Shown: positions 44,775 through 53,819, counted from the stretch's first letter. The stretch: DNA of 64,000 nucleotides from Clostridiales bacterium (GCA_021204045.1 JAJQAA010000039.1:1-64000); one strand, 5' to 3'. Notes: generated by a model not told the origin, from the letters alone. Numbers and translations: made by a program.

Positions 44775-47000
44775 TTATGAAAGTATTCGCTCCTCTCCCA
44801 ATTCACGGAGACGGTCACACAGCCCCGTGTAGCGGCGCTGCTCCGTCTCGTTCTCCACCATCGCCTGGAACACTTCCGGCTGGCCGACCAGGCAGACGCA
44901 CTGTCGGGCGCGCGTGACCGCCGTGTAGATCAGGTTGCGTGTCATCAGCAGTCGCGGACCCGGATAAACCGGAATCACCACGGCCGGATATTCGCTCCCC
45001 TGCGATTTGTGGATCGTAATCGCGTAAGCCAGCTCCAGCTCCTCCAGCTGATTGAATGCGTAATCAACCATCCGCCCCTCGTCAAATTCCACGGTGAGCT
45101 CCTCGGCAAAGCTGTTGATCGCGCGGATCACACCAATATCGCCGTTGAACACACCCAGGCCGCTCTCCACGGCAATGCCGTGCAGACCGCGAATCTCCCA
45201 GGTGATCTGATAATTGTTGCGGATCTGCATGACCTTATCGCCCACACGGTATGTCACATCTCCGACTTTTTTCTCCGCCAGCTGCGGTGACGGCGGATTG
45301 AAAGATTCCTGCAGGATCGCGTTGAGCCGCTCCACGCCCAACGCACCGCGGCGCATCGGCGTCATCACCTGAATCTCCGAACGGTCCGCGTTCACATAAC
45401 CAGGCAGTTTTTCTCTCACCAGCGTGATCATCGTGCGGACGATCTCATCCGGCTGCCGGCACCGGATAAACAGAAAATCCCGGCTGCGCTTTCCCAGGGG
45501 AATCGGCGCACCATCGTTGATCAGATGTGCGTTGACAATGATGTCGCTCTCCGCCGCCTGACGAAAAATCCGTGTCAGACGCACGACCGGGAAACATTCC
45601 GAAGCAATCATATCACGCAGCACATTGCCCGCTCCCACGCTCGGAAGCTGGTTCACGTCGCCGACCAGGATCAGACGGCTCCCCGGGTTCACCGCCCGCA
45701 GCAGCGCGTGCATCAGCGGAAGGTCAACCATCGACGTCTCATCGATAATGATCGCGTCCACATCCAGCGGATTTTCCTCATTGCGCTCAAAACGCATCGT
45801 GGAGTTGTCCCCATCCTCCGTCGGCGCGCCGTAAGGCTCAAGCAGCCGGTGAATCGTGCGCGCCTCGCATCCGGTCGCCTCCGTCATCCGCTTCGCGGCC
45901 CGCCCGGTCGGAGCTGCCAGCAGAATTTCCATCTCTTCCCGCTCAAAATAGCGGATGATCATATTGATCGTCGTCGTCTTTCCCGTCCCGGGACCACCGG
46001 TGATAATCAGCAGGCCGCTGTTCACCGCCGCCGCGGCCGCTTCGATCTGCAGCTCATCCGGCTCAATCTCCTCCTCCCGGCAGATTTCCATGAGTTTCTC
46101 CCGGATACGCTCCGGATCCTCGCTGCCGCGCAAATTCAGATCGTGCAGCATCCGCGCCGTATTTAATTCCATATAATAATACTGCGCCGCGTAGACTGCG
46201 TCGCCCTTGACAACGATCCGCTTTTCCATCTGCAAATCGACAAGATGCTTTTCCATCACCTCCGCGTCTACCTGCAGAAGCTGCGAGGCCACGTTAAGCA
46301 GCTCCTCCCGCGGCAGATAGGTATGTCCCCCTGCCACGGACTGCAGCAGGCAGTAAAAGAGACCGCTGCGGATACGGTAGTCCGAATCCGTAAAGATGCC
46401 GACACGGCGGGCGATCTCATCCGCCATCTTAAAGCCCACTCCGCGAATATCATCCGCCAGGCGGTAGGGATTCTCGCGGATAATGCCGTACAGCTGCGGC
46501 CCGTATTCGCGGTATATTTTCAGCGCCAGGTTCATCGAAATGCCATAGTCCTGCAAAAACATCATCGCCTGGCGCAATTCTTTCTTTTCCTCCATCTGCT
46601 CCGCGACCGACATCGCCATCTTTTCGCTGATGCCCTTGACCTCCGCCAACCGCTCCGGCTCTTCCTCAATGATACGGAACGTATCCGCATGAAAACGGCG
46701 CACGATTCGCGCTGCCAGCGCCGTACCGACGCCGCGGATCGCCCCGGAACCGAGATAACGCTCCATTGCGGTTTCATCCTGCGGCACCTTCAGTTCATAA
46801 TGCTCCACCTGAATCTGCTCGCCGTACATCGGATGCTCCACCGTCCGCCCGGAAGCTTCGATAAAATCGCCCTCGCTGATGTAAGGAAAGCTGCCGACCA
46901 GTACATAATCCTCATCCCCGGCGGTCACCGCGAGGATGGAGTAGCCGTTCTCGTCATTGCGATATTTAATTTTTTCCACATACCCGCTGACTGTCGCCAT
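44775..47000 (-). CDS. recD2: RecD-like 5'-3' DNA helicase (RecD2)
   Basis: A 741-residue SF1B helicase. The N-terminal domain (about 1-95) is an OB-like fold (GYVEKIKYRNDENGYSILAV), then helix-hairpin-helix repeats (GSGAIRGVGTALAARIV, DIRGVGFKMADEIARR), then Walker A GGPGTGKTTT, DETSMVDLPL, VGDVNQLPSVGAG and the C-terminal TIHKSQGSEYPAV and AVTRARQ motifs. RecD2 acts without RecBC in DNA repair and replication-fork handling. It follows mreB by 145 bases and precedes comF, an order seen in related Clostridia. Confidence 0.94.
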   Translation of the reverse strand: MATVSGYVEKIKYRNDENGYSILAVTAGDEDYVLVGSFPYISEGDFIEASGRTVEHPMYGEQIQVEHYELKVPQDETAMERYLGSGAIRGVGTALAARIVRRFHADTFRIIEEEPERLAEVKGISEKMAMSVAEQMEEKKELRQAMMFLQDYGISMNLALKIYREYGPQLYGIIRENPYRLADDIRGVGFKMADEIARRVGIFTDSDYRIRSGLFYCLLQSVAGGHTYLPREELLNVASQLLQVDAEVMEKHLVDLQMEKRIVVKGDAVYAAQYYYMELNTARMLHDLNLRGSEDPERIREKLMEICREEEIEPDELQIEAAAAAVNSGLLIITGGPGTGKTTTINMIIRYFEREEMEILLAAPTGRAAKRMTEATGCEARTIHRLLEPYGAPTEDGDNSTMRFERNEENPLDVDAIIIDETSMVDLPLMHALLRAVNPGSRLILVGDVNQLPSVGAGNVLRDMIASECFPVVRLTRIFRQAAESDIIVNAHLINDGAPIPLGKRSRDFLFIRCRQPDEIVRTMITLVREKLPGYVNADRSEIQVMTPMRRGALGVERLNAILQESFNPPSPQLAEKKVGDVTYRVGDKVMQIRNNYQITWEIRGLHGIAVESGLGVFNGDIGVIRAINSFAEELTVEFDEGRMVDYAFNQLEELELAYAITIHKSQGSEYPAVVIPVYPGPRLLMTRNLIYTAVTRARQCVCLVGQPEVFQAMVENETEQRRYTGLCDRLRELGEERILS

Positions 47001-47101
47001 CGTTCTCCTCCGACCGAGCCGCCTGCCCGATCCGCAGCCTCTGTGAAATTACTTACCGTCCCTTTAACGCCCGCATTCAAAACCGGCTCACAAGTGCAAC
47101 A

Positions 47102-47132
47102 CAGCCCCGCGCCGTCACCGGACGCGGGGCTG
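47102..47132 (-). other. Hairpin between mreB and recD2
   Basis: CAGCCCCGCG (47102-47111) and CGCGGGGCTG (47123-47132) form a perfect 10-bp stem. No T-run follows on the minus strand, so it probably protects or processes mreB mRNA rather than ending it. Confidence 0.65.
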
Positions 47133-47145
47133 CATAATCCAAAAC

Positions 47146-48153
47146 TTAAAACTCCTTTGGTTTGCTCTCTCCGCCGTGCTGATATTCAATAAAACGTCCC
47201 GTCCCGATCGCAACCGCGGTAAGCGGATCCTCGGCAACCATCGTCGTAATGCCGCTCTTCTCCTCGATCAGCTGGTCAAGACCATTGAGCAGGGAACCGC
47301 CACCCGTCATCACGATACCGCGGTCAAAAATATCCGCGGCCAGCTCCGGCGGTGTGCGCTCCAGAACATTGTGAACCGCGTCAACGATCTGCATCGCCGG
47401 CTCCTTGAGCGCGTCCAACGTCTCGTCCGAGGTAACGACGATCGTCTTCGGCAGGCCGGTCACCAGATTGCGGCCGCGCACCTCCATCGTCAGCACCTCC
47501 GGACGGCGGTAAGCCGCGCCGATATTGATCTTGATCTCCTCCGCCGTGCGCTCGCCGATCAGCAGATTATGCTTCTTTCTCATATAACGAACCAGCGCCT
47601 CGTCAAAATCATCCCCGGCCACCTTGATCGAAGTGCTGACAACCGTACCGCCCAGCGAGATCACCGCAATGTCCGCGGTACCGCCTCCGATATCGACAAT
47701 CATATTGCCGCAGGCCTTGGAAATATCAATGCCCGCGCCGATCGCCGCCGCCACCGGCTCCTCGATGATCGAAACCTCACGCGCGCCCGCCTGATACGTG
47801 GCGTCCTCGACGGCCTTCTTTTCCACCTCGGTCGCGCCGCTGGGAATGCAGACCGCAATGCGCGGCTTGCGCAGCGTGCGTCTTCCCACCGCTTTATTAA
47901 TAAAGTATTTGAGCATTTTCTCCGTAACGGTATAATCCGAAATGACACCCTGACGCAGCGGCCGCACGGCGATGATATTGCCCGGCGTCCTTCCGATCAT
48001 CAGGCGTGCTTCCTCACCGATCGCCATGATCTTGCCGCTGTCGCGGTCGAGAGCGACCACGGACGGCTCCTTGAGCACAACGCCCTTTCCCTTGATATAT
48101 ACCAATATACTCGCAGTACCTAAATCGATACCGATATCGTTGGATACCAACAT
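47146..48153 (-). CDS. mreB: Rod shape-determining protein MreB/Mbl
   Basis: A 335-residue bacterial actin. Phosphate-1 motif DIGIDLGTASILVYIKGKG, connect region KPRIAVCIPSGATEVEKKAV, phosphate-2 VDIGGGTADIAVISLGG and adenosine motif GIVMTGGGSLLNGL. MreB filaments guide cell-wall synthesis along the cylinder. It could be MreB or the paralogue Mbl; mreC and mreD are not next to it, which slightly favours Mbl. AGGAGG is 10 bases before the ATG at 48153. The leader upstream is long and highly structured. Confidence 0.93.
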   Translation of the reverse strand: MLVSNDIGIDLGTASILVYIKGKGVVLKEPSVVALDRDSGKIMAIGEEARLMIGRTPGNIIAVRPLRQGVISDYTVTEKMLKYFINKAVGRRTLRKPRIAVCIPSGATEVEKKAVEDATYQAGAREVSIIEEPVAAAIGAGIDISKACGNMIVDIGGGTADIAVISLGGTVVSTSIKVAGDDFDEALVRYMRKKHNLLIGERTAEEIKINIGAAYRRPEVLTMEVRGRNLVTGLPKTIVVTSDETLDALKEPAMQIVDAVHNVLERTPPELAADIFDRGIVMTGGGSLLNGLDQLIEEKSGITTMVAEDPLTAVAIGTGRFIEYQHGGESKPKEF

Positions 48154-48225
48154 TCCTTTATTTCCTCCTGATAAAAACCTGTTACGGATTATTTCCTGCT
48201 TTTTCACACACATTCCCGGACGGCG

Positions 48226-48291
48226 TCTTTTTGAGCGCCCTGCGGCATCTTCTTAGGTGCCTTGCAGTGTCTTCTTGAGCGCCGCAGGGCG
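48226..48291. repeat. Three degenerate 22-base tandem repeats in the mreB leader
   Basis: Units start at 48226, 48248 and 48270, each opening TCTT(T/C)TT followed by (G)AG(C/G)(G/T)GCC. The third unit is the left arm of the palindrome at 48271-48300. They make the short open frames here spurious. Confidence 0.6.
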
Positions 48292-48300
48292 CTCAAGAAG
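48271..48300. repeat. Perfect 13-bp palindrome with a four-base loop
   Basis: CTTCTTGAGCGCC (48271-48283), loop GCAG, GGCGCTCAAGAAG (48288-48300). It lies in the predicted 5' leader of mreB. Confidence 0.85.
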
Positions 48301-48321
48301 CTTCGGAAATCCTTCCGATGT

Positions 48322-48382
48322 GGAACCAGAGACAGGCAGCTGTTTTCAAGCGAGCTTGAAACAGCTGCCTGTCTCTGGTTCC
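48322..48382. repeat. Very long near-perfect hairpin (28 bp, one bulge, four-base loop)
   Basis: Left arm 48322-48350, loop CGAG, right arm 48355-48382; all 28 pairs match and only one extra T is unpaired. Arms begin GGAACCAGAGACAGG and end CCTGTCTCTGGTTCC. It looks like a dispersed palindromic element inserted between the mreB promoter and gene. No T-run or terminal repeats of a transposon are seen. Confidence 0.85.
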
Positions 48383-48408
48383 CCGCCGTCCTGGACAATT
48401 ACGTTTTC

Positions 48409-48437
48409 ATTATATACAATCAGCCCCTCTTTTTAAA
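48409..48437 (-). promoter_or_regulatory. mreB promoter
   Basis: Minus strand TTTAAA (48432-48437), 17 bases, TATAAT (48409-48414). A transcript from here would have a leader of about 250 bases containing both palindromes and the tandem repeats. Confidence 0.6.
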
Positions 48438-48540
48438 GGGTTTTTTTATTTTTTATTTTGTTTATTATTTTTTTATTACGGAGACACATTTCCGACACAA
48501 TTGTTTTTTATACTGTAGTTACATCATTCGAGAGAGTGAT

Positions 48541-48624
48541 GGGGCCTTAATTTCAAGCGATGACTTGAAATGATAAAGCTTTTTCATACTCATACCGGAT
48601 GACCGCAAGGTCATCCGGCCCCCC
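48541..48624. ncRNA. Candidate structured RNA, three-way junction
   Basis: GGGGCC (48541-48546) can pair with GGCCCC (48617-48622), enclosing hairpin TTTCAAG/CTTGAAA (48551-48570) and hairpin GGATGACC/GGTCATCC with a GCAA loop (597-616 of 48 kb). On the plus strand GCAA is a stable GNRA tetraloop. No known family was recognised and strand is uncertain. The rest of the 605-base gap (48154-48758) holds the features listed beside this one and no gene. Confidence 0.35.
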
Positions 48625-48696
48625 TAAACCATTTTCTTTTAGTTGTATACCTACCATTCCCACGTATGGTTCGCAGGCCATACAAAAACAGACAGG

Positions 48697-48728
48697 AAAA
48701 AGCGGCGCTGCAAGGCAGCCGCTTTTTT
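48697..48728 (-). terminator. Terminator of the HD-domain gene
   Basis: Minus strand AAAAAGCGGC pairs with GCCGCTTTTT across a short loop (alternative inner pairing GCAGC), with T-run included in the stem. It works in principle in both directions. Confidence 0.75.
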
Positions 48729-48758
48729 CGTGCGTCAATTTTCGTGTGTCATAGCGTA

Positions 48759-49352
48759 TCAGGCTTCCAGAGCAGCCATCTCCGCGTTCACGCTGTCCTC
48801 GCAGGCCGCCATCGCCGCAATCGTCCTGGCAAACAGATCGTCCAGCTCCCAGCCCAGGCGCGCCGCGCCGTCGCTGATCACTTCCCGGGAACATCCGGCG
48901 GCAAATTTCTTCGTTTTGAATTTTTTCCTCAGGCTGGATACTTCCATGCCTTTGGCGCTCTTTGCCGGCAGCATTTTCGCCACGGCACCGATCAGGCCGG
49001 TCAGCTCGTCTGCCGCAAACAGCACCTTCTCCATCTCATGCTGCGGCTCCAGATCCACGCAGATACCATAGCCATGGCAGCAGATCGAATAAATCATATC
49101 CTCACCAACGCCGCCCTCACGAAGCAGCTTGGGAGCCTTCACACAGTGCTGCTCCGGATAAAGCTCAAAATCGATATCGTGCAGAAGACCGGTAAGCCCC
49201 CAGTAATCTTCCTCATCTCCATAACCCAGCTCGCGCGCGTACCAGCGCATCACGCCCTCCACCGTGAGCGCGTGCAGGATATGAAATGGTTCCTTATTAT
49301 ATTTTCTGAGAAGCGCAAGCGCTTCCTCTCTTGATAGCCGACTGGTTCTCAT
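48759..49352 (-). CDS. HD-domain (HDIG-type) hydrolase
   Basis: A 197-residue HD-superfamily protein. The metal residues are H26 or H29 in FHILHALTVEGVM, the HD pair in LTGLLHDIDFE, and His/Asp in ICCHGYG and FAADELTGLI. This is the hydrolase-type HD fold seen in predicted phosphohydrolases; substrate unknown. GGAGG lies 5-6 bases before the ATG at 49352. Longer frames upstream encode a Cys-rich stretch (to 49412) with no ribosome site and are less likely. Single gene with its own terminator. Confidence 0.83.
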   Translation of the reverse strand: MRTSRLSREEALALLRKYNKEPFHILHALTVEGVMRWYARELGYGDEEDYWGLTGLLHDIDFELYPEQHCVKAPKLLREGGVGEDMIYSICCHGYGICVDLEPQHEMEKVLFAADELTGLIGAVAKMLPAKSAKGMEVSSLRKKFKTKKFAAGCSREVISDGAARLGWELDDLFARTIAAMAACEDSVNAEMAALEA

Positions 49353-49475
49353 GATTTCCTCCTCACACCGGCAATGGCCGGATTTGCAATCATTACAATC
49401 ATTATTTGCCAAACCACATACTTTTCTGAGTATACCAAAAAAACAAACGAATGTAAAACAATTATAAATTTTTCA

Positions 49476-49504
49476 TTGAATTTTTTCTCCGTCTATAGTA
49501 TAAT
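49476..49504 (+). promoter_or_regulatory. Promoter of tRNA-Gly
   Basis: TTGAAT (49476-49481), 17 bases, TATAAT (49499-49504), about 55 bases before the tRNA. Confidence 0.75.
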
Positions 49505-49560
49505 AAATTTCGCGATTCGGCCTTATGCCATCTGTGCAAAGCGGTTTCGCTGCTGATCAC

Positions 49561-49631
49561 GCAGCTGTAGTTCATCGGTAGAACATCAGCTTCCCAAGCT
49601 GAGGAGGTGGGTTCGATTCCCATCAGCTGCT
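49561..49631 (+). tRNA. tRNA-Gly (anticodon CCC)
   Basis: Cloverleaf of 71 bases: acceptor GCAGCTG/CAGCTGC (7 perfect pairs), D arm GTTC/GAAC, anticodon arm TCAGC-TTCCCAA-GCTGA with CCC at the loop centre, T arm GTGGG-TTCGATT-CCCAT and discriminator T at 49631. No CCA is encoded. It reads GGG. Confidence 0.95.
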
Positions 49632-49632
49632 T

Positions 49633-49690
49633 ATGAAACCTGCTGGAGTCCTGGATATTCCAGGGCTCCTGTTTCATGTATCCTGTTTTT
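49633..49690 (+). terminator. Terminator of tRNA-Gly
   Basis: ATGAAAC ... GAGTCCTGGA pairs with TCCAGGGCTC ... GTTTCAT (49633-49677), with a T-run at 49686-49690. Confidence 0.75.
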
Positions 49691-49748
49691 ATTTCACAAA
49701 AAATGTATTCAGGATCATCCAGCTAAACATTATAGGAGGAACCGCACC

Positions 49749-50753
49749 ATGATCGACGGAAAAAAAGTATTATACAGCGGCATGCAGGCAACCGGCAATC
49801 TGACGCTGGGTAATTATCTCGGTGCTCTGAAAAACTGGGTCACTATTTCCGATGAGTACGAAACGTTTTTCGGCGTAGTGGACATGCATTCCATCACGAT
49901 CCGCCAGGATCCCGCCGAGCTGCGCCGCCGCGCGCGCACTCTGCTCATGCTCTACATCGCGGCCGGTCTCGATCCGGAGAAAAACTGTGTTTACTATCAG
50001 TCCCATGTGTCCGGCCACGCCGAACTGGCCTGGATCCTCAGCTGCTTTACCTACATGGGTGAGCTGAACCGCATGACGCAGTTCAAGGATAAGGCCGCCA
50101 AACACGCGGACAATATCAACGCCGGTCTCTTTACTTATCCGGTACTGATGGCCGCGGACATCCTGCTTTATCAGGCAGACGTCGTTCCGGTCGGCGTCGA
50201 CCAGATGCAGCATCTTGAGCTGACCCGCGACATCGCCCAGCGTTTCAATGCTCTTTACGGCGATGTATTTACGATCCCTGAGATCTACCTCGGCAAAGCA
50301 GGCGCAAAGATCATGAGCTTGCAGGATCCGTCCAAAAAGATGTCCAAATCCGATGAGAATCCCAACGGCAGCATCTACCTGATGGACGATCCGGATACGA
50401 TCATCCGTAAATTCAAGCGGGCCGTAACCGATTCGGAGGCCTGTGTGCGCTACTCCGAGGAGCAACCCGGCATCCACAATCTGATTGATATCTACTGCGC
50501 TTCCACCGGCAAGACCCCGGCAGAAACCGAGCGGGAGTTTGACGGCAAAGGATACGGCGAATTCAAGATGGCGGTCGGCGAAGCCGTCGTGGCCGTACTG
50601 AAACCGCTCCAGGAGCATTTCGCTGATCTGAGCAAAAACAAAGACTATATCGACAGCATCATCAAAAAGAATGACGAAAAAGCGCGCTATGTCTCAACCA
50701 AAACGCTGCGCAAGGTACAGAAGAAGGTCGGATTCCCGGAGCAGATTCGCTGA
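49749..50753 (+). CDS. trpS: Tryptophanyl-tRNA synthetase
   Basis: Class I synthetase of 334 residues, the usual bacterial size. The HIGH-like motif is TGNLTLGNYLGALKNW (residues 15-30) and the KMSKS loop is DPSKKMSKSDEN; VVDMHSITIRQDP and PVGVDQMQHLELTRDIA are family signatures. AGGAGG is 9 bases before the ATG. The gap to the tRNA is short and contains no T-box. A bidirectional terminator follows. Confidence 0.97.
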   Translation: MIDGKKVLYSGMQATGNLTLGNYLGALKNWVTISDEYETFFGVVDMHSITIRQDPAELRRRARTLLMLYIAAGLDPEKNCVYYQSHVSGHAELAWILSCFTYMGELNRMTQFKDKAAKHADNINAGLFTYPVLMAADILLYQADVVPVGVDQMQHLELTRDIAQRFNALYGDVFTIPEIYLGKAGAKIMSLQDPSKKMSKSDENPNGSIYLMDDPDTIIRKFKRAVTDSEACVRYSEEQPGIHNLIDIYCASTGKTPAETEREFDGKGYGEFKMAVGEAVVAVLKPLQEHFADLSKNKDYIDSIIKKNDEKARYVSTKTLRKVQKKVGFPEQIR

Positions 50754-50818
50754 TGGGATAGTGAGATACAACGATTCCAGAAGCCGTAAATCGACAAGCA
50801 AAGAAATCACAACGCAAG

Positions 50819-50866
50819 AAAAAAGGGGCTGTCGCACTAATGTGATTAGTGCACAGCTCCTTTTTT
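50819..50866. terminator. Bidirectional terminator between trpS and the TRAP operon
   Basis: A-run, GGGGCTGTCGCACTAAT, short loop, ATTAGTGCACAGCTCC and T-run: about 16 bp with two mismatches and A/T tracts on both sides (50819-50866). Confidence 0.85.
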
Positions 50867-50961
50867 CGGGAGTACGCCTGGCGGCGCATGTTCTAGCATC
50901 AATTCCCAAAATTCGGCGCGTATTTCGCTGCCAAAAGAATGGCCGCCAAGTCGTGGTTTTA

Positions 50962-52230
50962 CTACAGGATACTTGGAATCCAGGTTACCAACGGCGGGAA
51001 GAATACGCACAGCAACATGGCGGCGATCAGCGCGCCGAGGAATGGAAGTACCATTTTTGCCGCTTTCAGGACGGATACGTCCGCGATTCCGCTCGCGATA
51101 TACAGCAGGTTGCCCACAGGCGGCGTGACGCCACCGGCGACGGCCATCATATTTACGACCACGCCAAACTGCAGAGAATTGATGCCATAGGCCTTTATAA
51201 TCGGCAGAAGCAATGGCGTCATAATGGGCATGATCGCCGCGTCTACCATAAACATGCCGAGGAACAGAATCAGCAGCAGGATGAGCAGGAAAACGACCGT
51301 GGGATTACTGCTGATGGAGGTAAAGATTACTGTCAGCTTCTGTGGAAGCTGGGCGGAAACCAGAATCCAGCCAAGAACCTGGGAGGTCCCCATAATCATC
51401 ATGATGTTCGCGGTGGTTTTCGCGGCGTTTACCAGGATCTCCGGGATCCTTTTTACCTTCAGCTCTCCGGTAACAAGGCCTACAATCAGACCATAGACAA
51501 CGCCGATGCAGCCAGCTTCCGTCGCGGTGAAAATACCGGTCATGATTCCGCCCAGGATAATAACCGGCATCATGATTGCGAGGAAGGAGTGCTTTAAGGC
51601 AAGAAACCGCTCTTTCCAGCTGGCTTTTGGCTCTACGGGATAGTGCCGTCTTTTCGCGAACCAGTAGCACAGAAACACCAGGCAGAAGCCCATGAGAATG
51701 CCGGGGAGAATACCTCCCATAAACAGCTGGCCGATGCTTTCTCCCGAGAGGGAAGAATAAATAACAAAGGCAATACTGGGAGGAATAATGGGCCCCATGA
51801 CAGAGGCGGTGGCGGTGACAGCTACCGCGTATTCGCCATCATAGCCCTTTTGCTTCATGGAAGGGATAAGCATAGAGCCGATGGATGCCGCGGATGCTGC
51901 GGAGGAACCGGACATACTGGCAAAAAGCATACTGGCCAGGACGGTTACATGCCCGAGGCTTCCGGTGATATGTCCCACCCATTTGGATGCCAACTCGACA
52001 ATCCTCTTGGTAATGCCGCCGCCGTTCATAAATTCTCCAGCCAGCATAAACAGAGGAATCGCCAGCATGGAAAAGCTGTCGGAAGTCTTGAACATGCGCT
52101 GCGCCAGAAGGGTCAGGGGAATATTGCTGGAGGATTCTATGTAAACCAGAGTCGCAAATCCGGTTCCCCAGGCAATGGGCACGCCGATCAGAATCAGGAT
52201 GATAAATAGCACCAACATGAATACCAGCAT
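50962..52230 (-). CDS. TRAP transporter large permease (DctM)
   Basis: A 422-residue membrane protein with about 12 helices. Family signatures: IPLTLLAQRMFKTSDSF, IPLFMLAGEFMNGGGITKRIV, GSLGHVTVLASMLFASMSGSSAA and PIIPPSIAFVIYSSLSG; the last part has the NMMAVAGGVTPPVGNLL motif. TRAP permeases use a Na+ gradient to import carboxylates brought by DctP. It starts two bases after dctQ ends, with GGAGGG upstream. Confidence 0.94.
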   Translation of the reverse strand: MLVFMLVLFIILILIGVPIAWGTGFATLVYIESSSNIPLTLLAQRMFKTSDSFSMLAIPLFMLAGEFMNGGGITKRIVELASKWVGHITGSLGHVTVLASMLFASMSGSSAASAASIGSMLIPSMKQKGYDGEYAVAVTATASVMGPIIPPSIAFVIYSSLSGESIGQLFMGGILPGILMGFCLVFLCYWFAKRRHYPVEPKASWKERFLALKHSFLAIMMPVIILGGIMTGIFTATEAGCIGVVYGLIVGLVTGELKVKRIPEILVNAAKTTANIMMIMGTSQVLGWILVSAQLPQKLTVIFTSISSNPTVVFLLILLLILFLGMFMVDAAIMPIMTPLLLPIIKAYGINSLQFGVVVNMMAVAGGVTPPVGNLLYIASGIADVSVLKAAKMVLPFLGALIAAMLLCVFFPPLVTWIPSIL

Positions 52231-52232
52231 AC

Positions 52233-52727
52233 TCAGCCCTCCTTCTTTTCTGCAGAAATGTTCAGGAAATCATCCAGTCCGCTCCGGAGACAGTTGATCG
52301 CCATCATAACGGAGGATACCGGAATAATCGTATACAGCCTGCCCATGGGAATCCGGAGAGCAGTTGTGGTCTGGTGCATGTTGGCTATGGCGAAGCTCCA
52401 GCCGCCGACCGCCAGGAAACAGAAGAAGACAAAGGAGATGACCGTGATCAGCACGTTCAGGTACCTTAAAACCTTCCGGGACAGGAATTGCTGGATAATA
52501 TCCACGGCAATGGCCTTCTTTTCCAATATGACAAGCGGCGCCGCAAGGAAAACCACCTGCGTGAAGAGAACCCGTGCCAGTTCCTCCGACCAAGACAATG
52601 GACTGCTGAAAACATAGCGGGAGATGACCTGGGCGAATACGATGATTGCCAGGGCGCCAACCACAATAGCTATGATCCATTTGAGCAGCGTATCATAAAT
52701 ATGAAATACCTTTTTTAATACAGACAA
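52233..52727 (-). CDS. TRAP transporter small permease (DctQ)
   Basis: A 164-residue protein with four membrane helices. The DctQ signature FAQVISRYVFSSPLSWSEEL and LARVLFTQVVFLAA is clear. The start is probably the TTG at 52727, since GGAGG lies 7 bases upstream and no ATG fits. It lies 12 bases after dctP, without a hairpin. Confidence 0.9.
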   Translation of the reverse strand: MSVLKKVFHIYDTLLKWIIAIVVGALAIIVFAQVISRYVFSSPLSWSEELARVLFTQVVFLAAPLVILEKKAIAVDIIQQFLSRKVLRYLNVLITVISFVFFCFLAVGGWSFAIANMHQTTTALRIPMGRLYTIIPVSSVMMAINCLRSGLDDFLNISAEKKEG

Positions 52728-52739
52728 GAGAAATCCTCC

Positions 52740-53819
52740 TTATTCGGCAAGAGCCTTTAACGCGTTCAGATCGTCGATGGTGGCATAATCCTTGATGTAA
52801 TCTTCCATCAGAGGAGCTACGATCTCATTGATTGTGTTCATGTCATCTTCGCTCACCTCAGTGAACACAACGCCCTCTGCTTCCAATTCTTGCCTGGATT
52901 CTTCCAGAGCTACATAGTACTGCTCGTTTATAGCCGCGGAGATATCGGCGCTGGCAGTATCAATGGCGTTTTTCTGCTCATCCGTCAGGCTCTGATAAAG
53001 ATTTTCGGCAATCATGAAAGCCATAATACTTACACCATGATGAGTCTCATAACAGTATTTGCAGAGCTCGTCAAAGCTGTAGTCCAGAACACCGGTCAGG
53101 TCATATTTCACGCCGTCCACAATGCCGGTCTGAATTCCGGTATATACCTCGGACAGCGCCATGGGAGTCGGGCTCGTCCCAAGACCTTCAAACACGTTCA
53201 TGAAAATCGGCACTTCCGGGACACGAAGCTTCAGACCCTTTAAATCGGATAACGAATTGACCGGAGTTTTTGACCAGATCGAGCGTGATCCTTCAATGGA
53301 ATAGTCGAGACAACGGACATTGATGGCCTGTGCCTGCGCTTCCATGATTTCAGTCGCAATGTCGCTGTTCCAGATGGCCATGGCGTGATCTTCATTAACT
53401 GCGGTGAACAGTGTTCCCATAAGGCCACTGGCAGGATAAAAGCTTTCGGTTGCTCCACAGGCGAGGTAACCCATCTCGATCGTGCCAAGGCCCATACCTT
53501 CCACACTTTCCGACTGACCGCCCAACTGGCTGGCCGGATAGATTTCAACAACGAGCGTGCCGCCAGATAATTCCTCAACCTCAGCCGCGAAATCCAGAAG
53601 CATATCATAAGCGTAGGATTCGGCTGCCTTTGTGGTGCTCAGCTTCAGAACACGTGCATCCGCGGAAGGGGTGCCGGTTTCTGCGGCTGTCTCCTGTGCG
53701 GCCACGCTGGTCGTGTTGCTGCTATTGGAAGTTCCCGAGCTGCCGGAGCCGCAGCCTGCCAGGCTGGTCAGAGTGAGCGATGCCGCGCAAAGCAGCGCAA
53801 TCTTTTTTCTGTTCATCAT
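52740..53819 (-). CDS. TRAP transporter solute-binding lipoprotein (DctP)
   Basis: A 359-residue DctP-family protein: lipobox SLAGCGSGSS, Ser/Thr/Ala-rich spacer, then VLKLSTTKAAESYAYDML, FAAEVEELSGGTLVVEIYPASQLGG, and LKGLKLRVPEVPIFMNVF with the Arg that holds the substrate carboxylate. Ligand probably a carboxylate or sugar acid. GGAGG lies 8 bases before the ATG. First gene of the operon; the divergent AraC gene is the probable regulator. Confidence 0.93.
   Translation of the reverse strand: MMNRKKIALLCAASLTLTSLAGCGSGSSGTSNSSNTTSVAAQETAAETGTPSADARVLKLSTTKAAESYAYDMLLDFAAEVEELSGGTLVVEIYPASQLGGQSESVEGMGLGTIEMGYLACGATESFYPASGLMGTLFTAVNEDHAMAIWNSDIATEIMEAQAQAINVRCLDYSIEGSRSIWSKTPVNSLSDLKGLKLRVPEVPIFMNVFEGLGTSPTPMALSEVYTGIQTGIVDGVKYDLTGVLDYSFDELCKYCYETHHGVSIMAFMIAENLYQSLTDEQKNAIDTASADISAAINEQYYVALEESRQELEAEGVVFTEVSEDDMNTINEIVAPLMEDYIKDYATIDDLNALKALAE

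Noticed and set aside
48262-48573. Open frame across the palindromes upstream of mreB
   Set aside because: It translates the repeat and hairpin sequences and has no domain or ribosome site; it is a by-product of the palindrome.
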